Assembly: GCF_002776695.1 (NCBI RefSeq)
Contig: NZ_LFJC01000003.1
Coordinates: 7,974,147 to 8,009,376, forward strand
DNA from: Bradyrhizobium nitroreducens
GTDB taxonomy: Bacteria; Pseudomonadota; Alphaproteobacteria; Rhizobiales; Xanthobacteraceae
Length of the DNA: 35,230 bases
Reading direction: 5' to 3'
Part shown: in pieces, positions 9,230 to 19,912 of the stretch
Position numbering within the stretch: position 1 is the stretch's first letter
Layout of the letters: every line of letters begins with the position of its first letter
Notes under the pieces: model-generated
Told to the model about the DNA's origin: nothing
Databases searched by the model: none
What the model saw: the letters and a program-made list of their open reading frames with translations, nothing else
Program-made: the position numbers and the translations under genes

Positions 9230-10894
<1,665 letters not shown>

Positions 10895-10919
10895 CAGGCC
10901 ATATCCGGTTTCGATGCAG

Positions 10920-10949
10920 ATCCCCGCGGAGGTCTCCGCGGGGATTTTT
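10920..10949 (+). terminator. Rho-independent terminator of the lactate permease gene
   Basis: Perfect 11-bp stem ATCCCCGCGGA / TCCGCGGGGAT with loop GGTC, followed by TTTT. It lies 25 bases past the stop codon. Confidence 0.95.
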
Positions 10950-11023
10950 GCGTGCGTGCGAACCTTCTCAATGCGCCCGCAGTCTTATAGAAGGTGCCGC
11001 AAATCAGGTCGTCGAGAGGTCTC

Positions 11024-11422
11024 ATGGTTTCGCTCAAGCGATTGGTGTGTGCTGCGGTTGCAATGCTCGCGATATCCACGCTCGCGCGTGCCGAGGAGGG
11101 TTTCCCGTTCGGCAGCGAGATGACGCTGGAAGCATTGCCGCAGCCAGGCTCCAAGCGGATTCCGAACATCGAGATCGGCGATCACGGCGAGGTCTTGCTG
11201 GAGCTCTGGTGCAAGGGCGGCAAGGGCCAGTTCTCGGTCGCCGGCAACACGGTGATCTTCGTCCCCGGCCTGATCCAGGACCGCAACTGCCCGCCGGGAC
11301 GCGCGCAGGCCGACGACGATCTGGTCGCGGCGCTCTCCAGTGTCGAGACCTGGAAGCGTCAGGGCGACGTGCTGACGCTGATCGGCCCGAAGCCGCTGCG
11401 CTTCAGGACAACGGGGAATTGA
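11024..11422 (+). CDS. Exported small protein, META/HslJ-like
   Basis: A 132-residue protein with a Sec signal peptide (cleavage after ARA, about residue 23). The mature part runs from EEGFPFGSEMTLEA to GPKPLRFRTTGN. The layout of strands, with GQFSVAGNTVIFVPG, then a Cys in DRNCPPG, then LVAALSSVETWKRQGD and LTLIGPKPLRF, resembles a META (DUF306/HslJ-like) domain. The assignment is from pattern only. The start at 11024 has GAGAGG five bases upstream; an in-frame ATG at 10994 would precede the signal peptide and is less likely. Function is unknown. Next comes a palindromic repeat and a convergent gene. Confidence 0.75.
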   Translation: MVSLKRLVCAAVAMLAISTLARAEEGFPFGSEMTLEALPQPGSKRIPNIEIGDHGEVLLELWCKGGKGQFSVAGNTVIFVPGLIQDRNCPPGRAQADDDLVAALSSVETWKRQGDVLTLIGPKPLRFRTTGN

Positions 11423-11429
11423 TCGCCGT

Positions 11430-11557
11430 CGTGTCCCGGACAAGGCGTAGCGCGCAAGCGCTGCGTCGCAGAGCCGGGACCCAGTAAATCTATCGACGAC
11501 TTCGCTTGCGGCTTCTGGGCCCCGGCTCGCAGCGCTTCGCGCTGCGTCCGGGGCACG
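11430..11557. repeat. Two-hairpin palindromic repeat between convergent genes
   Basis: The element is bounded by CGTGTCCCGG and its imperfect inverse CCGGGGCACG. It holds two hairpins: GTCCCGGAC...GAGCCGGGAC on the left, and GCAGCGCTTCGCGCTGC nested in CCCCGGCTC...GTCCGGGG on the right. It sits between converging genes, where such elements commonly occur in Bradyrhizobium, and may serve as a terminator for both. Confidence 0.75.
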
Positions 11558-11566
11558 ATAGCTCCG

Positions 11567-12778
11567 TCACTTCCACACCGACTTGTCGGCGTCCCAGCGC
11601 TGAGCCTTCAGCTCCTTGGCGAGGGCCTCGATCGAACCGTTGTCGTCGGGCTGATCGCCTTCCTCGTCGACCGAGGCGTCGTCGGAGAGATTGAGCTTGG
11701 CGCCGCTGCTCTCGTCGGCAGTCGTCGTCGCGGGGCTGCCGATCCAGAGCATGAGCTTGTCGGTCGCGCCCGGCTTGTCCGGCGCGACGAGCCCGGTGAC
11801 CTCGATCGTGTCGGTCAGCTCGAGCGCCGGAAAATCCTGGTTCGGCCGTTTGAAGACCAGCTTGAGCTTGCCGGTGGCGGGGTTGAAGTTTTGCGAGACC
11901 GGCTTTGCCGCAAGCGTCCGGCTCAGGACGTTCGCGACAGTGGCCGCGAGCTTGTTGCGGTTGATCTTGTCGCCCTCGCGCCAATCGGCCGCGGCGAAGC
12001 GGATGGTGCGGTCCATCTCGGTCATGCCGGCGGTCCAGCCGGCGGCGGTGACGCCGGGCATCGCCTTGAATTTGGCCAGCAGCGCGCCGGCGCGCTCGGG
12101 ATCGACCGACATGTTGATGGTCTGCTCGCCAGCGCGCAGCGCATCGCAGCCGACGGTGAGGCTCGCCAGCGTCACCTCGACCTCCTGGCCCCTCAGGCTC
12201 TTCAGGAAGTCGGTCGCCGCATCCAGCTTGACCTTGACCGCGATCGCCTCCGGCGACACGTCGGTGAAATCCTTGGGCTGCGGCGTGATGCCGTCGTCCG
12301 AGGTCTGGTTGTCCTGAAATTCCCTCTCGCTGAGATCGGAATTGTCGGGCGAGGTCACCTCCGTCACCACCTGGCCGATGCTGATCTGGCCGCGGAACTC
12401 GAACGTGTCGCCGCTCTGCTTGCGCAGCAGCTTGACGCTGACGGGCGCCTTCTCACCGATGCTCTGCGTCGTGCCCGTCAGGTTCTGGCCCGCGACCTGG
12501 AGATTGACGATGAAGCGGTCCTTGCGGTCGGAATTCTTGGCGATCGGGTAACAGACGTCGAGCACCGCGGCCGTCACCGTCTTGCCCTGGCGCGTCTCCT
12601 TCAGGATCACGTCGGCATTGCCGTCCATCAGCCCGTCGATCGACGTGAAATAGCGCGTCTCCACGCCACCGGGCGCCGCAGCCTTGGGGGACAGTTTCAT
12701 CTGGGCGGAGGCAACCTCCGGCGAAGCTGCAAGCAAAGCCGCCAACAGGGCTGTCGAACAAACCAAAAGCGCGCGCAT
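11567..12778 (-). CDS. Exported protein of unknown function
   Basis: A 403-residue protein with a Sec signal peptide (MRALLVCSTALLAALLAAS..., probable cleavage after ASA near residue 25). The start was chosen because GAGGA lies nine bases upstream and because the signal peptide begins there. The open frame continues 60 codons further upstream, but only through a dispersed repeat. The mature protein contains two Cys (VLDVCYPIAK and LTVGCDALR), a stretch of alternating beta-like sequence in the first half, an alpha/beta middle (EGDKINRNKLAATVANVL) and an acidic linker (DDASVDEEGDQPDDNG) before a short basic tail. I do not recognise a domain. It is likely periplasmic. It is followed by a palindromic repeat and no obvious partner gene. 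Confidence 0.8.
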   Translation of the reverse strand: MRALLVCSTALLAALLAASPEVASAQMKLSPKAAAPGGVETRYFTSIDGLMDGNADVILKETRQGKTVTAAVLDVCYPIAKNSDRKDRFIVNLQVAGQNLTGTTQSIGEKAPVSVKLLRKQSGDTFEFRGQISIGQVVTEVTSPDNSDLSEREFQDNQTSDDGITPQPKDFTDVSPEAIAVKVKLDAATDFLKSLRGQEVEVTLASLTVGCDALRAGEQTINMSVDPERAGALLAKFKAMPGVTAAGWTAGMTEMDRTIRFAAADWREGDKINRNKLAATVANVLSRTLAAKPVSQNFNPATGKLKLVFKRPNQDFPALELTDTIEVTGLVAPDKPGATDKLMLWIGSPATTTADESSGAKLNLSDDASVDEEGDQPDDNGSIEALAKELKAQRWDADKSVWK

Positions 12779-12798
12779 CGACGAAATCCTCAAGCAAT

Positions 12799-12847
12799 GA
12801 GCATGATCCGGAAAAGTGTGAAGCGGTTTTCCGAAAAGATCATGCTC
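12799..12847. repeat. GAGCATGATC-type dispersed palindrome
   Basis: Outer arms GAGCATGATC (12799-12808) and GATCATGCTC (12838-12847) enclose a second hairpin, CGGAAAA / TTTTCCG. This is a dispersed intergenic element known to me from many Bradyrhizobium and related genomes. It lies immediately upstream of the unknown exported protein and reads as the false N-terminal extension of that frame. Confidence 0.85.
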
Positions 12848-12920
12848 AAACAATAGAATCGGCGCCACCGTAGTGGGTTTTGGCCGTGGATTGAATCGGA
12901 AAGCGGCGCTCATCGTCGGC

Positions 12921-12949
12921 AAAAAAGAAGGCCGCCCGGAGGCGGCCTT
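12921..12949 (-). terminator. Rho-independent terminator of groESL
   Basis: On the minus strand, stem AAGGCCGCC / GGCGGCCTT (12941-12949 and 12928-12936) with a four-base loop is followed by C and six T residues. It lies 27 bases past the groEL stop. Confidence 0.93.
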
Positions 12950-12976
12950 CGCGATCATGTCGGGTGAGGATGGGCC

Positions 12977-14608
<1,632 letters not shown>

Positions 14609-14667
14609 TGTCTGCAATCCCTCGTGTTTCGTGCTGTGTCTTGTTTGTGCTGCAGCGCGCTCTCTTC

Positions 14668-14743
14668 GTCATTGCCGGGCTTGACCCGGCAGTCCATCAC
14701 CTGGCGAAGATTGATGGATGCCCGGGTCAGGCCCGGGCATGAC
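14668..14743. repeat. REP-like two-hairpin element inside the groES-groEL gap
   Basis: GTCATTGCCGGGCTTGACCC opens the element and its near inverse GGGTCAGGCCCGGGCATGAC closes it. Between them ATCCATCA-like arms (GTCCATCA / TTGATGGA) form a further inverted repeat. The whole can fold into paired GC-rich hairpins. In the transcribed direction it lies between the groES stop (14771) and the groEL start (14608). Confidence 0.85.
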
Positions 14744-14770
14744 ATTCAGCGGCCGTTCAGGCGGCCGGCC

Positions 14771-15067
14771 TTAGGCCAGAACGCCCATGATGTCCGACTC
14801 CTTCATGATCAGGAGATCTTCGTTGTCGATCTTGACCTCGGTGCCCGACCACTTGCCGAACAGCACGCGGTCGCCGACCTTGAGGTCGATCGGGATCAGC
14901 TTGCCGGCCTCGTCACGGCCGCCGGGGCCGACGGCGACGATTTCGCCCTGGGACGGCTTTTCCTTGGCGGTGTCCGGAATGATGATGCCGCCCTTGGTCT
15001 TTTCCTCGGCGTCGATACGTTTGACCACGACACGGTCATGCAGCGGACGAAATTTGGATTTAGCCAT
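14771..15067 (-). CDS. groES: Co-chaperonin GroES (Hsp10)
   Basis: The lid of the GroEL chamber, 98 residues, a complete single-domain protein. It shows FRPLHDRVVVKRIDAEEKTKGGIIIPD with the mobile loop, then GDRVLFGKWSGTEVKIDNEDLLIMKESDIMGVL. The ATG at 15067 is preceded by AAAGGGAAA; a longer in-frame start at 15133 would add 22 unrelated residues. It is the first gene of groESL, under the promoter and CIRCE site upstream. Confidence 0.97.
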   Translation of the reverse strand: MAKSKFRPLHDRVVVKRIDAEEKTKGGIIIPDTAKEKPSQGEIVAVGPGGRDEAGKLIPIDLKVGDRVLFGKWSGTEVKIDNEDLLIMKESDIMGVLA

Positions 15068-15161
15068 GACGTTTCCCTTTGGAGGCTCGCTTCGGAAGGT
15101 GTGGAAAGTGGGTGGGGCGGCGCTTCCGTCCACCCCCTATCCAGAGGATCGAACGGCGTGC

Positions 15162-15188
15162 TTAGCAATCGGGCTTTCCGAGTGCTAA
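15162..15188 (-). promoter_or_regulatory. CIRCE operator (HrcA site) of groESL
   Basis: TTAGCAATC (15162-15170), nine spacer bases, GAGTGCTAA (15180-15188). This matches the CIRCE consensus TTAGCACTC-N9-GAGTGCTAA with a single mismatch in one arm. The site begins about a dozen bases after the -10 element, so bound HrcA would sit on the start of transcription. HrcA itself is not encoded in the window. Confidence 0.93.
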
Positions 15189-15199
15189 TAGTGCGCTCG

Positions 15200-15228
15200 G
15201 AAATATGGCTTGGCCGCGATCCTGTCAA
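15200..15228 (-). promoter_or_regulatory. Housekeeping-type promoter of groESL
   Basis: On the minus strand a perfect -35 box TTGACA (15228-15223) is followed by a 17-base spacer and a -10-like TATTTC (15205-15200). The CIRCE site lies directly downstream. This suits a sigma-70-type promoter under HrcA repression rather than a sigma-32 promoter. Confidence 0.75.
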
Positions 15229-15384
15229 GCAAAGGTGGTTAAGCGATTGGTGAGGCGGATATAGGATGGTGGCATTGGAAACTTGTTCGGGGCGCCGGCG
15301 TATCAAAGGACGTCATTGCTCCGGCAGCGGTTTTGCGCTTGGCTGCGGGAGGGGTGCGGCCATGGTCTTGCTCGGGGGAATGCC

Positions 15385-15906
15385 ATGATCAGTTCGGCTC
15401 ACGCGCGCACGGTTGCCAATCTGGCGGCCGCTTCATGTCTGGCGCTGCTGCTGGGCGCATGCGGCGGCGGCATGAGCCTACCGTCCTTCTCGTCGTCCTC
15501 GCCGCCACCCGAAGCCGAGCCGGGCGTCGCGCCCGAAATGCCTGCGACCATTCGCGCCGACGAGATCGTCGGCCGCTGGGGCCTCGCCTCGTTCCAGAAC
15601 CCGGCCGACCGTGCCCGCACCGAGGCGGCCGCGAGGGCCCAGTGCAAGAATCCCTACGTGATCACCGCCGGCTCCTCCGGCGGCGTGATCATGCATCTGG
15701 CCGACCAGGCAACGCCCCAGGAGCTGCGGCTGAAGGGCTCGCCGAGCGGCAAGAACTACATCGGGCCTGCCGGGCCGACCCCCGGCGAGCAGGACCGCGA
15801 GATCGTGTCCTTCGACGGCCGCGTCCTGATCACCCGCTTCATCGACAAGGACGCCGCCACCCGCTACGGCAACATGGTCTACGTCCGCTGCGCGCCCAGG
15901 GCGTGA
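15385..15906 (+). CDS. Small lipoprotein of unknown function
   Basis: A 173-residue protein with a lipoprotein signal peptide. The lipobox LLGAC places the modified cysteine at residue 26, followed by a flexible GGG/serine/proline linker (LPSFSSSSPPPEAEPG). The folded part (from about residue 50) has ADEIVGRWGLASFQNPADRART, a Cys in ARAQCKNPYVI, beta-rich sequence with SFDGRVLITRFIDKD, and ends with YGNMVYVRCAPRA; the two Cys may pair. The start at 15385 is preceded by CGGGGGA. No domain was recognised with confidence. The protein is predicted to be anchored in an envelope membrane facing the periplasm. Confidence 0.82.
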   Translation: MISSAHARTVANLAAASCLALLLGACGGGMSLPSFSSSSPPPEAEPGVAPEMPATIRADEIVGRWGLASFQNPADRARTEAAARAQCKNPYVITAGSSGGVIMHLADQATPQELRLKGSPSGKNYIGPAGPTPGEQDREIVSFDGRVLITRFIDKDAATRYGNMVYVRCAPRA

Positions 15907-15918
15907 TCTCGCGCCTCC

Positions 15919-16021
15919 GTCATGCCCCGCGCAGGCGGGGCATCCAGTACGCCGCGGCCTCTCGATTGAATCACGACCGTCGCTGGAATACTGGATCGCC
16001 CGGCTTGACCGGGCGGTGACA
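15919..16021. repeat. Dispersed intergenic palindromic repeat, copy B
   Basis: This is the same element as copy A at 84-205, in opposite orientation: GTCATGCCCCGCGCAGGCGG hairpin, conserved ATCCAGTACGCCGCGGCCTC, GGAATACTGGATCGCCCG, and a closing CCCGGCTTGACCGGG hairpin. It differs from copy A mainly in the last hairpin loop and in a short central block. Confidence 0.8.
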
Positions 16022-16040
16022 GCGGAGGGAATGGTCCCAA

Positions 16041-16075
16041 AACAAAAAACGCCGGCTTGCGCCGGCGTTTTGTAT
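16041..16075. terminator. Bidirectional rho-independent terminator
   Basis: Stem AAACGCCGGC / GCCGGCGTTT with loop TTGC is flanked by AACAAAA on the left and TTTTGTATTT on the right. It therefore gives T-rich tails in both directions and serves the convergent lipoprotein (plus) and cheZ-like (minus) genes. Confidence 0.9.
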
Positions 16076-16094
16076 TTCGGTATCTCGCGTCCGC

Positions 16095-16874
16095 TCAGTC
16101 GAACAGCGCGTCGATGTCGTCCTGCGAGGCGTGGCCGACGTCGCCGGTGAGCTTCGGACCATTGAGGAGCTTCTCGTCCTCGCTGCGATTGTCGACCTGC
16201 GCCGGCACGTGGGCTTTGATCGCGTCGACGCCGCCCCAGATGTCCATCATCGCATTGATGTGCTGCTCGATGAACTTCATCGTGGTCATGACCTTGCTGA
16301 TGCGCTGGCCGGTCAGGTCCTGGAAGTTGCAGGCTTCGAAGATCGAGATGACGCGTTCCTGGATGTCGTCGGCGAGGCGCTTCTGCTGATCGACCGAGTC
16401 CACCTTGGACATTGCGCTCGCGGCCTGGTCGATCGATTCCGCGGCTTCGAGGATCTGCTGGGTCGCCTGCTCGGTGCCGCCGACCACCGCGCCGAGCTCG
16501 CCATTGACCTTGGCCATCTCGCCGCCGTCGAAGCTCTTGCCGTGCAGCGTCGCGATCTCGCGCTTGGTGCGGTCGATGGCGTCATGGATGAGGTCGAGCT
16601 CGACCTTCAGCTTCTCGCACTGCTCGATCTGCGCCCGATAGGTCTCCAGCATGGTGCGCGCTTCGGAGAGCTCATGGGCCGTCGAGGCGTCGATCGCCGC
16701 CATGGCTGCGCTGCCGGACAGCGGGGCAGCGCCCTTCGCCATCTGGGCGCGGATCGCGCGCAGCTCGGCCATGATCTCGCTATGCATCGGGCCGGCCTCT
16801 TCGGTTACATCGATAATCGGCATCTCGCCACTAACGATATCCTCAACGCGAAAACGTTTGCGGTGAACAGCCAT
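16095..16874 (-). CDS. CheZ-family chemotaxis phosphatase, orphan
   Basis: A 259-residue, mostly helical protein. The helix VISIFEACNFQDLTGQRISK contains the CheZ active-site pattern, with Asp186 and Gln190 in the positions that in CheZ coordinate the metal and activate water to remove phosphate from CheY~P. The extreme C-terminus, SQDDIDALFD, resembles the CheY-binding peptide of CheZ. Long amphipathic helices (about residues 65-170) fit the four-helix hairpin dimer. The start at 16874 is preceded by GGGGGAG. No cheA, cheY or flagellar gene is in the window, so the target response regulator is unknown. It shares a bidirectional terminator with the lipoprotein gene. Confidence 0.78.
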   Translation of the reverse strand: MAVHRKRFRVEDIVSGEMPIIDVTEEAGPMHSEIMAELRAIRAQMAKGAAPLSGSAAMAAIDASTAHELSEARTMLETYRAQIEQCEKLKVELDLIHDAIDRTKREIATLHGKSFDGGEMAKVNGELGAVVGGTEQATQQILEAAESIDQAASAMSKVDSVDQQKRLADDIQERVISIFEACNFQDLTGQRISKVMTTMKFIEQHINAMMDIWGGVDAIKAHVPAQVDNRSEDEKLLNGPKLTGDVGHASQDDIDALFD

Positions 16875-17190
16875 CAGGATACTCCCCCACCTCACTCACG
16901 CGTCTTTGTAGGCAGAAGCGATTTAACACGAAGTTCACAGCCGGAACTGTTGTGCGGCATCGCGCGACGGCGCGCAAAGAAGCGATTAACCATGGCCGCG
17001 TCGCGTTCATCGAAAATAAACGCTGATCGCCAAATTGCCGCTGCGCTCGCGACGTGGTGAATCCAAACCCCGCTTTCGTTTACCAAACAAAACGGCTTTT
17101 GCTTTTTATTGACCACGTCGAAGGGCGCGGGATCAGCCACCAGCTCTCCACGACGCATGTGATCTAGACGAAACAGTACAGAGTACGTCG
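16875..17190. other. Intergenic region between divergent cheZ-like and L,D-transpeptidase genes
   Basis: About 316 bases with lower GC and several A/T-rich tracts (for example CGAAAATAAACG and GGCTTTTGCTTTTTATTG). It presumably carries both promoters, but no canonical promoter or operator stands out, and no short gene with a ribosome-binding site was seen. Confidence 0.5.
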
Positions 17191-18003
17191 ATGTTCAAGA
17201 AAATGTCTGTCGCGCTGCTCGGCAGCGCTTGCACCTTCATTGCCGGCACGAGCAGCGCCGGTGCCTTCGACAACACCGTGCCGAACGATCCGCCCGCGGT
17301 GCTCTACCAGCCGCAGGTGCCGCCGGCGCCGGTGCGGGTCGCCTCCAATGCGAACATGGGCGGCGGTTTCATCGAGTTCCTGTTCGGCGACGGGCCCGGC
17401 CGCGGTCCGGCCTACGCGCCCGAGCGGCCGGTGTATCAGCAGCAGCCCGGCTATTACGACCAGCGCCGCCTGCCGCCGATGGGCGAGCCGCAGATGCAGG
17501 GTGGATATCAGGGCGCGGGCCTGCAGCAGGAGGCGGTCGATCCGCGGCAGCGCCCGTTCGATCCGAGATTCGAGAAACAATCTGTTGACTATAGCGGCAA
17601 GGAAAGTGCCGGCACGATCGTGGTCGATACGCCGAACAAGTTCCTCTATCTGGTCGAGGGCAACGGCAGGGCGATGCGCTACGGCATCGGCGTCGGCCGT
17701 CCCGGCTTCACCTGGTCCGGCGTGAAATCGATCACGGCCAAGCGCGAATGGCCGGACTGGACGCCGCCGGCCGAAATGCTCGCCCGCCGGCCCGATCTGC
17801 CCCGGCACATGGAAGGCGGCCCGGAAAATCCGCTCGGCGCCCGCGCGATGTATCTGGGATCGACGCTCTACCGCATCCACGGCTCCAACGAGCCCTGGAC
17901 CATCGGCACCAACGTCTCCTCCGGCTGCATCCGCATGCGCAACGAGGACGTCATCGACCTCTACGGCCGCGTCAATGTCGGCACCAAGGTCGTGGTGATG
18001 TGA
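17191..18003 (+). CDS. L,D-transpeptidase (YkuD/ErfK family)
   Basis: A periplasmic enzyme of 270 residues that forms 3-3 cross-links in peptidoglycan or attaches proteins to it. A signal peptide (cleavage around SAGA, residue 25) is followed by a long proline/glutamine/glycine-rich linker (about residues 30-130) and the YkuD domain (from about 140). The catalytic signature is complete: YRIHGSNEPWTIG with His230 and SSGCIRMRNED with the nucleophile Cys246. The domain is of usual size, and the low-complexity linker may span part of the wall. No strong ribosome-binding site was seen before the ATG. It is single-gene, with a terminator downstream. Confidence 0.93.
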   Translation: MFKKMSVALLGSACTFIAGTSSAGAFDNTVPNDPPAVLYQPQVPPAPVRVASNANMGGGFIEFLFGDGPGRGPAYAPERPVYQQQPGYYDQRRLPPMGEPQMQGGYQGAGLQQEAVDPRQRPFDPRFEKQSVDYSGKESAGTIVVDTPNKFLYLVEGNGRAMRYGIGVGRPGFTWSGVKSITAKREWPDWTPPAEMLARRPDLPRHMEGGPENPLGARAMYLGSTLYRIHGSNEPWTIGTNVSSGCIRMRNEDVIDLYGRVNVGTKVVVM

Positions 18004-18011
18004 CGTTCCCA

Positions 18012-18034
18012 CCTTCTCCTACAAGGGGAGAAGG
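18012..18034. repeat. Short CCTTCTCC/GGAGAAGG palindrome
   Basis: CCTTCTCC (18012-18019), seven bases, GGAGAAGG (18027-18034). A common short hairpin motif of rhizobial intergenic DNA. It lies just past the stop of the L,D-transpeptidase gene. Confidence 0.6.
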
Positions 18035-18062
18035 AAGAGACCTGCGCAAGAGTTGGAAAATG

Positions 18063-18095
18063 AAAACGGCCGCCTCTTGGGCGGCCGTTCTTGTT
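18063..18095 (+). terminator. Terminator hairpin between convergent genes
   Basis: Stem AACGGCCGCC / GGCGGCCGTT with a five-base loop, flanked by GAAAA on the left and TTCTTGTT on the right. It can serve the L,D-transpeptidase gene and, on the other strand, the DUF2076 gene. Confidence 0.8.
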
Positions 18096-18115
18096 CGCAA
18101 CGCTACACAGCAACC

Positions 18116-18940
18116 TCACGCGTAATCGCTGCCGCCATCGTCGTCGCCGCCGAAATCGCTGTCGTCGGCCATGTCCACGTTGTCGCCGCGATCGTCGCCG
18201 TAGTCCTGATCGTCGTCGTCGCGATCGTTCGACGCCTGGCCGAAGAAGCCCTGGCGGGAATCGCGATTCGAGCCGATGTCGTTCAGGCCGGCATCGCGGG
18301 CGAGCGAGCCGCCGGACTGGTCGCTGCCGCCCCAAGGACTTCCACCAGCACTGCGATCGCCGCCGAGGGAATTGGTGTCGCCGAAAGCCTGCTGGTGCGA
18401 TCCGCCCATCATGCCGCGGATGCTCGAGAGCAGCAGGGAGCCGCCGACGACGCCGGCCGCAGCGGCTGCGGCCGTGCCGAGGAACGAGCCGCCGCCACCG
18501 CCGACCGGCGGAGCGCCATAGCCCTGGCCCGGGCCTTGACCGTAAGCCTGTCCGTAGGGCGGCGCGCCGTAGCCCGGCTGGGTCTGCGGCATCGCCTGAC
18601 CGGTGTTCCAGACCGGCCGTTGATCGCGGGGAGGCACGTTCGGAACCGAGCCGCGCGAGGGGCTTCCGCCGAACAGCGTGTCGCGCATGGTGTCGAGGAA
18701 CCCGCCGGACTGCGGCTGCTCGGGCGCCTGGGCCGCTTCCAGCTCCTGGATGCGGTTATGGGCACGCTTGAGCGCCTCGTCCTGCAGCAGCGTGGTCTGC
18801 ACCAGCGCATAGACGGCGCCGGGCGCCTTGCGCAGACCGTCGGAGATCGCCGCGATCGCATCGGGATCGCGCGGTGCGTTTTCCAGTTTCGAAAGCCGGT
18901 CGAAAAGCTCGTCGACGAGCTGGCGTTCCTGCGGCGTCAT
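18116..18940 (-). CDS. DUF2076-family protein
   Basis: A 274-residue protein starting MTPQERQLVDELFDRLSKLE, the recognisable N-terminus of the DUF2076 family. Positions 1-70 form predicted helices, including the segment ALVQTTLLQDEALKRAHNRI and a short coiled-coil-like end (ELEAAQ). A glycine/proline/glutamine-rich middle follows. Then comes a single hydrophobic segment (FLGTAAAAAAGVVGGSLLLSSI, about residue 150-170) and a long low-complexity tail that ends in an extremely acidic DDDQDYGDDRGDN / DDSDFGGDDDGG stretch. Start at 18940 with AAGGAG seven bases upstream. The family has no established biochemical role that I can state. The layout suggests a membrane-associated protein with a disordered acidic tail. 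Confidence 0.88.
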   Translation of the reverse strand: MTPQERQLVDELFDRLSKLENAPRDPDAIAAISDGLRKAPGAVYALVQTTLLQDEALKRAHNRIQELEAAQAPEQPQSGGFLDTMRDTLFGGSPSRGSVPNVPPRDQRPVWNTGQAMPQTQPGYGAPPYGQAYGQGPGQGYGAPPVGGGGGSFLGTAAAAAAGVVGGSLLLSSIRGMMGGSHQQAFGDTNSLGGDRSAGGSPWGGSDQSGGSLARDAGLNDIGSNRDSRQGFFGQASNDRDDDDQDYGDDRGDNVDMADDSDFGGDDDGGSDYA

Positions 18941-19066
18941 GATCTGTCTCCTTCGCGCAAAACCAAGCGCGCAGCAGATGTAGGGTTCCATTGTGGCCCC
19001 AACAGTGCCGGCCGGATTAAATTTCCGTATGCGACAAGCTGCCCCGCGGCCTGTTGTCCGCCGGTT

Positions 19067-19912
19067 TCACCCCAGCGTGACGCGGCTCTCCGCGAGCAGG
19101 CGCGCGAAGGCTTCGCCCGAGAGATAGGCGTGCTCGCGCTCGCGGACATCGGTCATCGGGTCGAGGCCGGCGAGGACGTCGTCGACGAAGCCGGGATGGC
19201 ACATCACGAGGCCGCCATCGGGGAGGCCTTCCAGGAATTGCCGCATCAGCCCGCCGTAATCGCTTGCGCGCGTGAAATCATAGGCGCCGGCAAAGGCGGG
19301 ATTGAAGCTGAGGCCGGCGCGGTCGGCGCGGCGGCGGAATTGCGCGCTGAGACTGTCGAGCACCAGAGCCTTCGGTGAGGCCAGCCGCCGCCTCAGCGGC
19401 AGATCGCGGCCGCCCTGACGGACCCAGGCATCCGGCGCAGCCTCGACGATCGCATCGACAAAGCCGTCGCGCACCTGCGGATAGAGCTGCACATGCTGAT
19501 GGCCGTCGACGAAGTCGGGCGCGCGGCCGAACGCATCCATGAAGGCCGCGAGCTGCGCCTTCACCTCGTTGCGAAAGAACTCGCGGTCGAGCCGGCGCAT
19601 CAATCCGGCGCGCAGCAGCTTCGGAAACGGCATGAACATGTCGCCGTCGAGCGGGCGGAAATGCATGGTGAGAGGGCGGAACGGTGCCGACAGCGTCACA
19701 TGCAGTCCGACCGCGCAGCGCGGGCTTTGCTTCGCCGACGCCTGCAGCGCCTCGATGTCGCTGCGCGCGATCGCAGGTCCCACCATCATCACCGAGGTGG
19801 CGTTGAGACGGCCGCGTTCGATCAGGTCGCAGATGGCGCGGTTGACGCCCGGGCTGATGCCGTAGTCGTCGGCGCAGAGCCAGATCCGCCGCAGGTCCGC
19901 GGCCGCGCTCAT
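19067..19912 (-). CDS. ChbG/HpnK/NaxD-type carbohydrate deacetylase
   Basis: A YdjC-fold deacetylase of 281 residues that removes N-acetyl groups from sugars. Metal and catalytic motifs are visible: CADDYGISPGVN (ADDYG at 14-18), GLHVTL (His71), DGHQHVQLYP (136-145) and MCHPGF near the C-terminus. The start overlaps the stop of the upstream glycosyltransferase gene (ATGA), so the two are translationally coupled. Family members act on chitooligosaccharides (ChbG), in hopanoid head-group synthesis (HpnK) or on undecaprenyl-phosphate-GalNAc (NaxD). The coupled ArnC-like transferase makes the lipid-linked substrate the best guess, by analogy only. No hopanoid genes are nearby. Confidence 0.88.
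   Translation of the reverse strand: MSAAADLRRIWLCADDYGISPGVNRAICDLIERGRLNATSVMMVGPAIARSDIEALQASAKQSPRCAVGLHVTLSAPFRPLTMHFRPLDGDMFMPFPKLLRAGLMRRLDREFFRNEVKAQLAAFMDAFGRAPDFVDGHQHVQLYPQVRDGFVDAIVEAAPDAWVRQGGRDLPLRRRLASPKALVLDSLSAQFRRRADRAGLSFNPAFAGAYDFTRASDYGGLMRQFLEGLPDGGLVMCHPGFVDDVLAGLDPMTDVREREHAYLSGEAFARLLAESRVTLG

Larger units (their letters stand above)
15068..15384. other. Intergenic regulatory region between groES and the lipoprotein gene
   Basis: The region holds the groESL promoter and CIRCE operator on the minus strand. The plus-strand side (about 15230-15384) carries the upstream sequence of the lipoprotein gene; no clear promoter was recognised there. Confidence 0.6.
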